Shown here: positions 32,430 through 32,904 of the stretch, one piece after another | Position numbering within the stretch: the stretch's first letter is position 1 | Layout of the letters: the number at the start of each line of letters is the position of its first letter | Source: Candidatus Latescibacterota bacterium | GTDB lineage: Bacteria > Latescibacterota > UBA2968 > UBA8231 | Assembly (NCBI GenBank): GCA_020852055.1 | Contig: JADZBP010000265.1 | Location: 1-32,904 of the forward strand | Direction of reading: 5' to 3' | Length of the DNA stretch: 32,904 nucleotides | Translations under genes and position numbers: made by a program | Notes under the pieces: generated by a model | The model's input: the letters and a program-made list of their open reading frames with translations, nothing else | The model's database searches: none | Told to the model about the DNA's origin: nothing

Positions 32430-32540
32430 ATGAAAAAGCACCTCCGCAGCGCCGGCATCAGCGGCACCCAGGTTACTACTACCCCGAGGTGGAAGATGAA
32501 CAATATCCCCATGGGAACCCGTAGCGGTCCCGGAAGGTAG
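32430..32540 (+). CDS. Candidate small ORF or leader peptide
   Basis: A 36-codon frame (MKKHLRSAGISGTQVTTT... ending SGPGR, TAG stop) with an SD-like GAGGA five bases before the ATG, in the leader of a predicted transcript (promoter 32350-32378). The peptide is basic, with three consecutive Thr and a Pro-Arg-Trp. I know no family. It ends where the complementary arms begin, which is where a regulatory leader peptide would end, but no codon run strongly typical of an amino-acid attenuator is present. It could also be chance. Confidence 0.4.
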   Translation: MKKHLRSAGISGTQVTTTPRWKMNNIPMGTRSGPGR

Positions 32541-32774
32541 AGCTGGCGCGCCGGGACGGATCTTAACACTCCCGGCAGCGCGAACCGATTTTGGCCTCCA
32601 TCGCGGGGCCAGCGCAGCGCCGTTGTCCCGAACCGGGCGCGGGCTGCGCGCCAGCCGACCGTATCCAGGGCGCTTTTCCCAGGAAAACGCAGGGACGTCT
32701 TGTGTCCTGGAGGTCGGCATCACAGAACCTGGTGGTGAGGACCACGGCACAAGCAGAGCCGTGGTCCTTTTTTT
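32527..32774 (+). ncRNA. Candidate structured leader RNA or independent noncoding RNA
   Basis: Several complementary arms lie in order. GTCCCGG (32527-32533) pairs with CCGGGAC (32551-32557). TGGCC (32592-32596) pairs with GGCCA (32607-32611). GGCGCG (32636-32641) pairs with CGCGCC (32647-32652). GCCGACC (32654-32660) plus CCAGG pairs with CCTGG plus GGTCGGC (32712-32718) and encloses a GCGcTTTT/AAAACGC hairpin. The terminator follows. I tested RNase P RNA, tmRNA, SRP RNA and cobalamin riboswitch consensus pieces by eye and none fits. Part of this may be chance in GC-rich DNA. Confidence 0.45.
32738..32774 (+). terminator. Strong intrinsic terminator with a competing hairpin
   Basis: GGACCACGGC (32739-32748) and GCCGTGGTCC (32758-32767) form a perfect 10-base stem around a 9-base loop, followed by seven T residues (32768-32774). 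A GTGGT/ACCAC pair (32732-32736 with 32741-32745) would use the same 5' arm and could act as an antiterminator. The downstream ATG is only 19 bases after the T-run. Confidence 0.9.
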
Positions 32775-32792
32775 ATGCCGATGGAGGCAGTA

Positions 32793-32904
32793 ATGAAGAA
32801 GATCGACAGAGAGCGCATCGAGCGGGTGGCCCGCCTGTACGCCAGCAACGAGGAGGCCAGCCAGGCCCTGGGCATCGCCCCGGGCAGTTTCAGCCGTCTG
32901 TGCC
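32793..32904 (+). CDS. Start of a putative helix-turn-helix regulator (cut by window end)
   Basis: The first 37 codons of a gene that runs off the window. ATGGAGG with a six-base spacer gives a good ribosome binding site. The visible protein begins MKKIDRERIERVARLYASNE, then EASQALGIAPGSFSRLC. The segment ASNEEASQALGIAPGSFSRLC looks like a helix-turn-helix of the kind seen in Fis-type or recombinase-type DNA-binding proteins. The remainder is unseen, so the family is open. It lies directly behind a terminator, suggesting its expression is set by readthrough of the leader. Confidence 0.6.
   Translation, partial: MKKIDRERIERVARLYASNEEASQALGIAPGSFSRLC

Noticed and set aside
32527..32774. RNase P RNA, tmRNA or SRP RNA
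   Set aside because: ACAGAACC near 32722 and GGTCCCGGAAGG near 32526 recall RNase P and SRP RNA pieces, but the other universally conserved parts (the 5' GAGGAAAGTCC core, the tRNA-like ends, the exact SRP GGTCCGGAAGGAAGC) are missing.

Overview
The window is GC-rich, densely packed bacterial chromosome. It looks Gram-negative: it carries a DsbD-type thiol:disulfide interchange protein, an LptE-like lipoprotein, a periplasmic M23 peptidase, an S41 processing protease and several lipoproteins. Genes overlap by 4 bases (ATGA or GTGA) at many junctions. The mix of a RarA-methyltransferase fusion, a PhyH dioxygenase, several extended-SDR epimerases and corrinoid methyltransferases suggests an uncultured lineage such as the FCB group or Latescibacterota, but that placement is a guess. 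No tRNA, rRNA, CRISPR array, insertion sequence or phage gene was seen.

Layout. (1) 1-5130, minus strand: operon of RlmB-type rRNA methyltransferase, NAD-epimerase, AroA-like enzyme, RibB and DsbD (cut by the window edge). (2) 5204-10887, plus: RarA-methyltransferase fusion, HEAT-repeat lipoprotein, tandem NTF2-like secreted protein, glutamate dehydrogenase. (3) 10894-12481, minus: M23 peptidase, a clear terminator, LptE-like lipoprotein. (4) 12482-13120: intergenic, with a promoter before the next gene. (5) 13121-25486, plus: a compact run of S41 protease, lipoyl synthase, APH-like kinase, a corrinoid methyl-transfer cluster and MnmG. (6) 25572-30306, plus: Adk, GT39-like membrane protein, TPR protein, tRNA-dihydrouridine synthase, lipoprotein, PhyH dioxygenase. 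(7) 30318-32274, minus: two SDR epimerases and a GNAT acetyltransferase. (8) 32275-32904: divergent promoters, a small ORF with a good ribosome binding site, a region rich in complementary arms ending in a strong terminator, then the start of a putative DNA-binding protein.

The most interesting system is the cluster at 16950-23600. It encodes, as separate polypeptides, a homocysteine S-methyltransferase, a pterin-binding methyltransferase, a corrinoid protein, a UroD/MtaA-type methyltransferase, a RACo/RamA-type ATP-dependent corrinoid activator, a PF13769-like small protein and two proteins I do not recognise. The first three correspond to the three catalytic modules of cobalamin-dependent methionine synthase (MetH). 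The set therefore looks like a split methionine synthase with a RACo-type repair protein, possibly also fed by another methyl donor or thiol through the MtaA-like enzyme. The homocysteine methyltransferase has an in-frame amber codon (21783-21785) in the middle of its barrel, followed at once by a strong ribosome binding site and an in-frame ATG. This could mean two subunits, pyrrolysine or other readthrough, or a mutation or sequence error.

The second point of interest is 32350-32792. A promoter, a 36-codon ORF, several nested complementary arms and an intrinsic terminator with a competing hairpin lie directly before a regulator-like gene, as in a leader-peptide attenuator or riboswitch.
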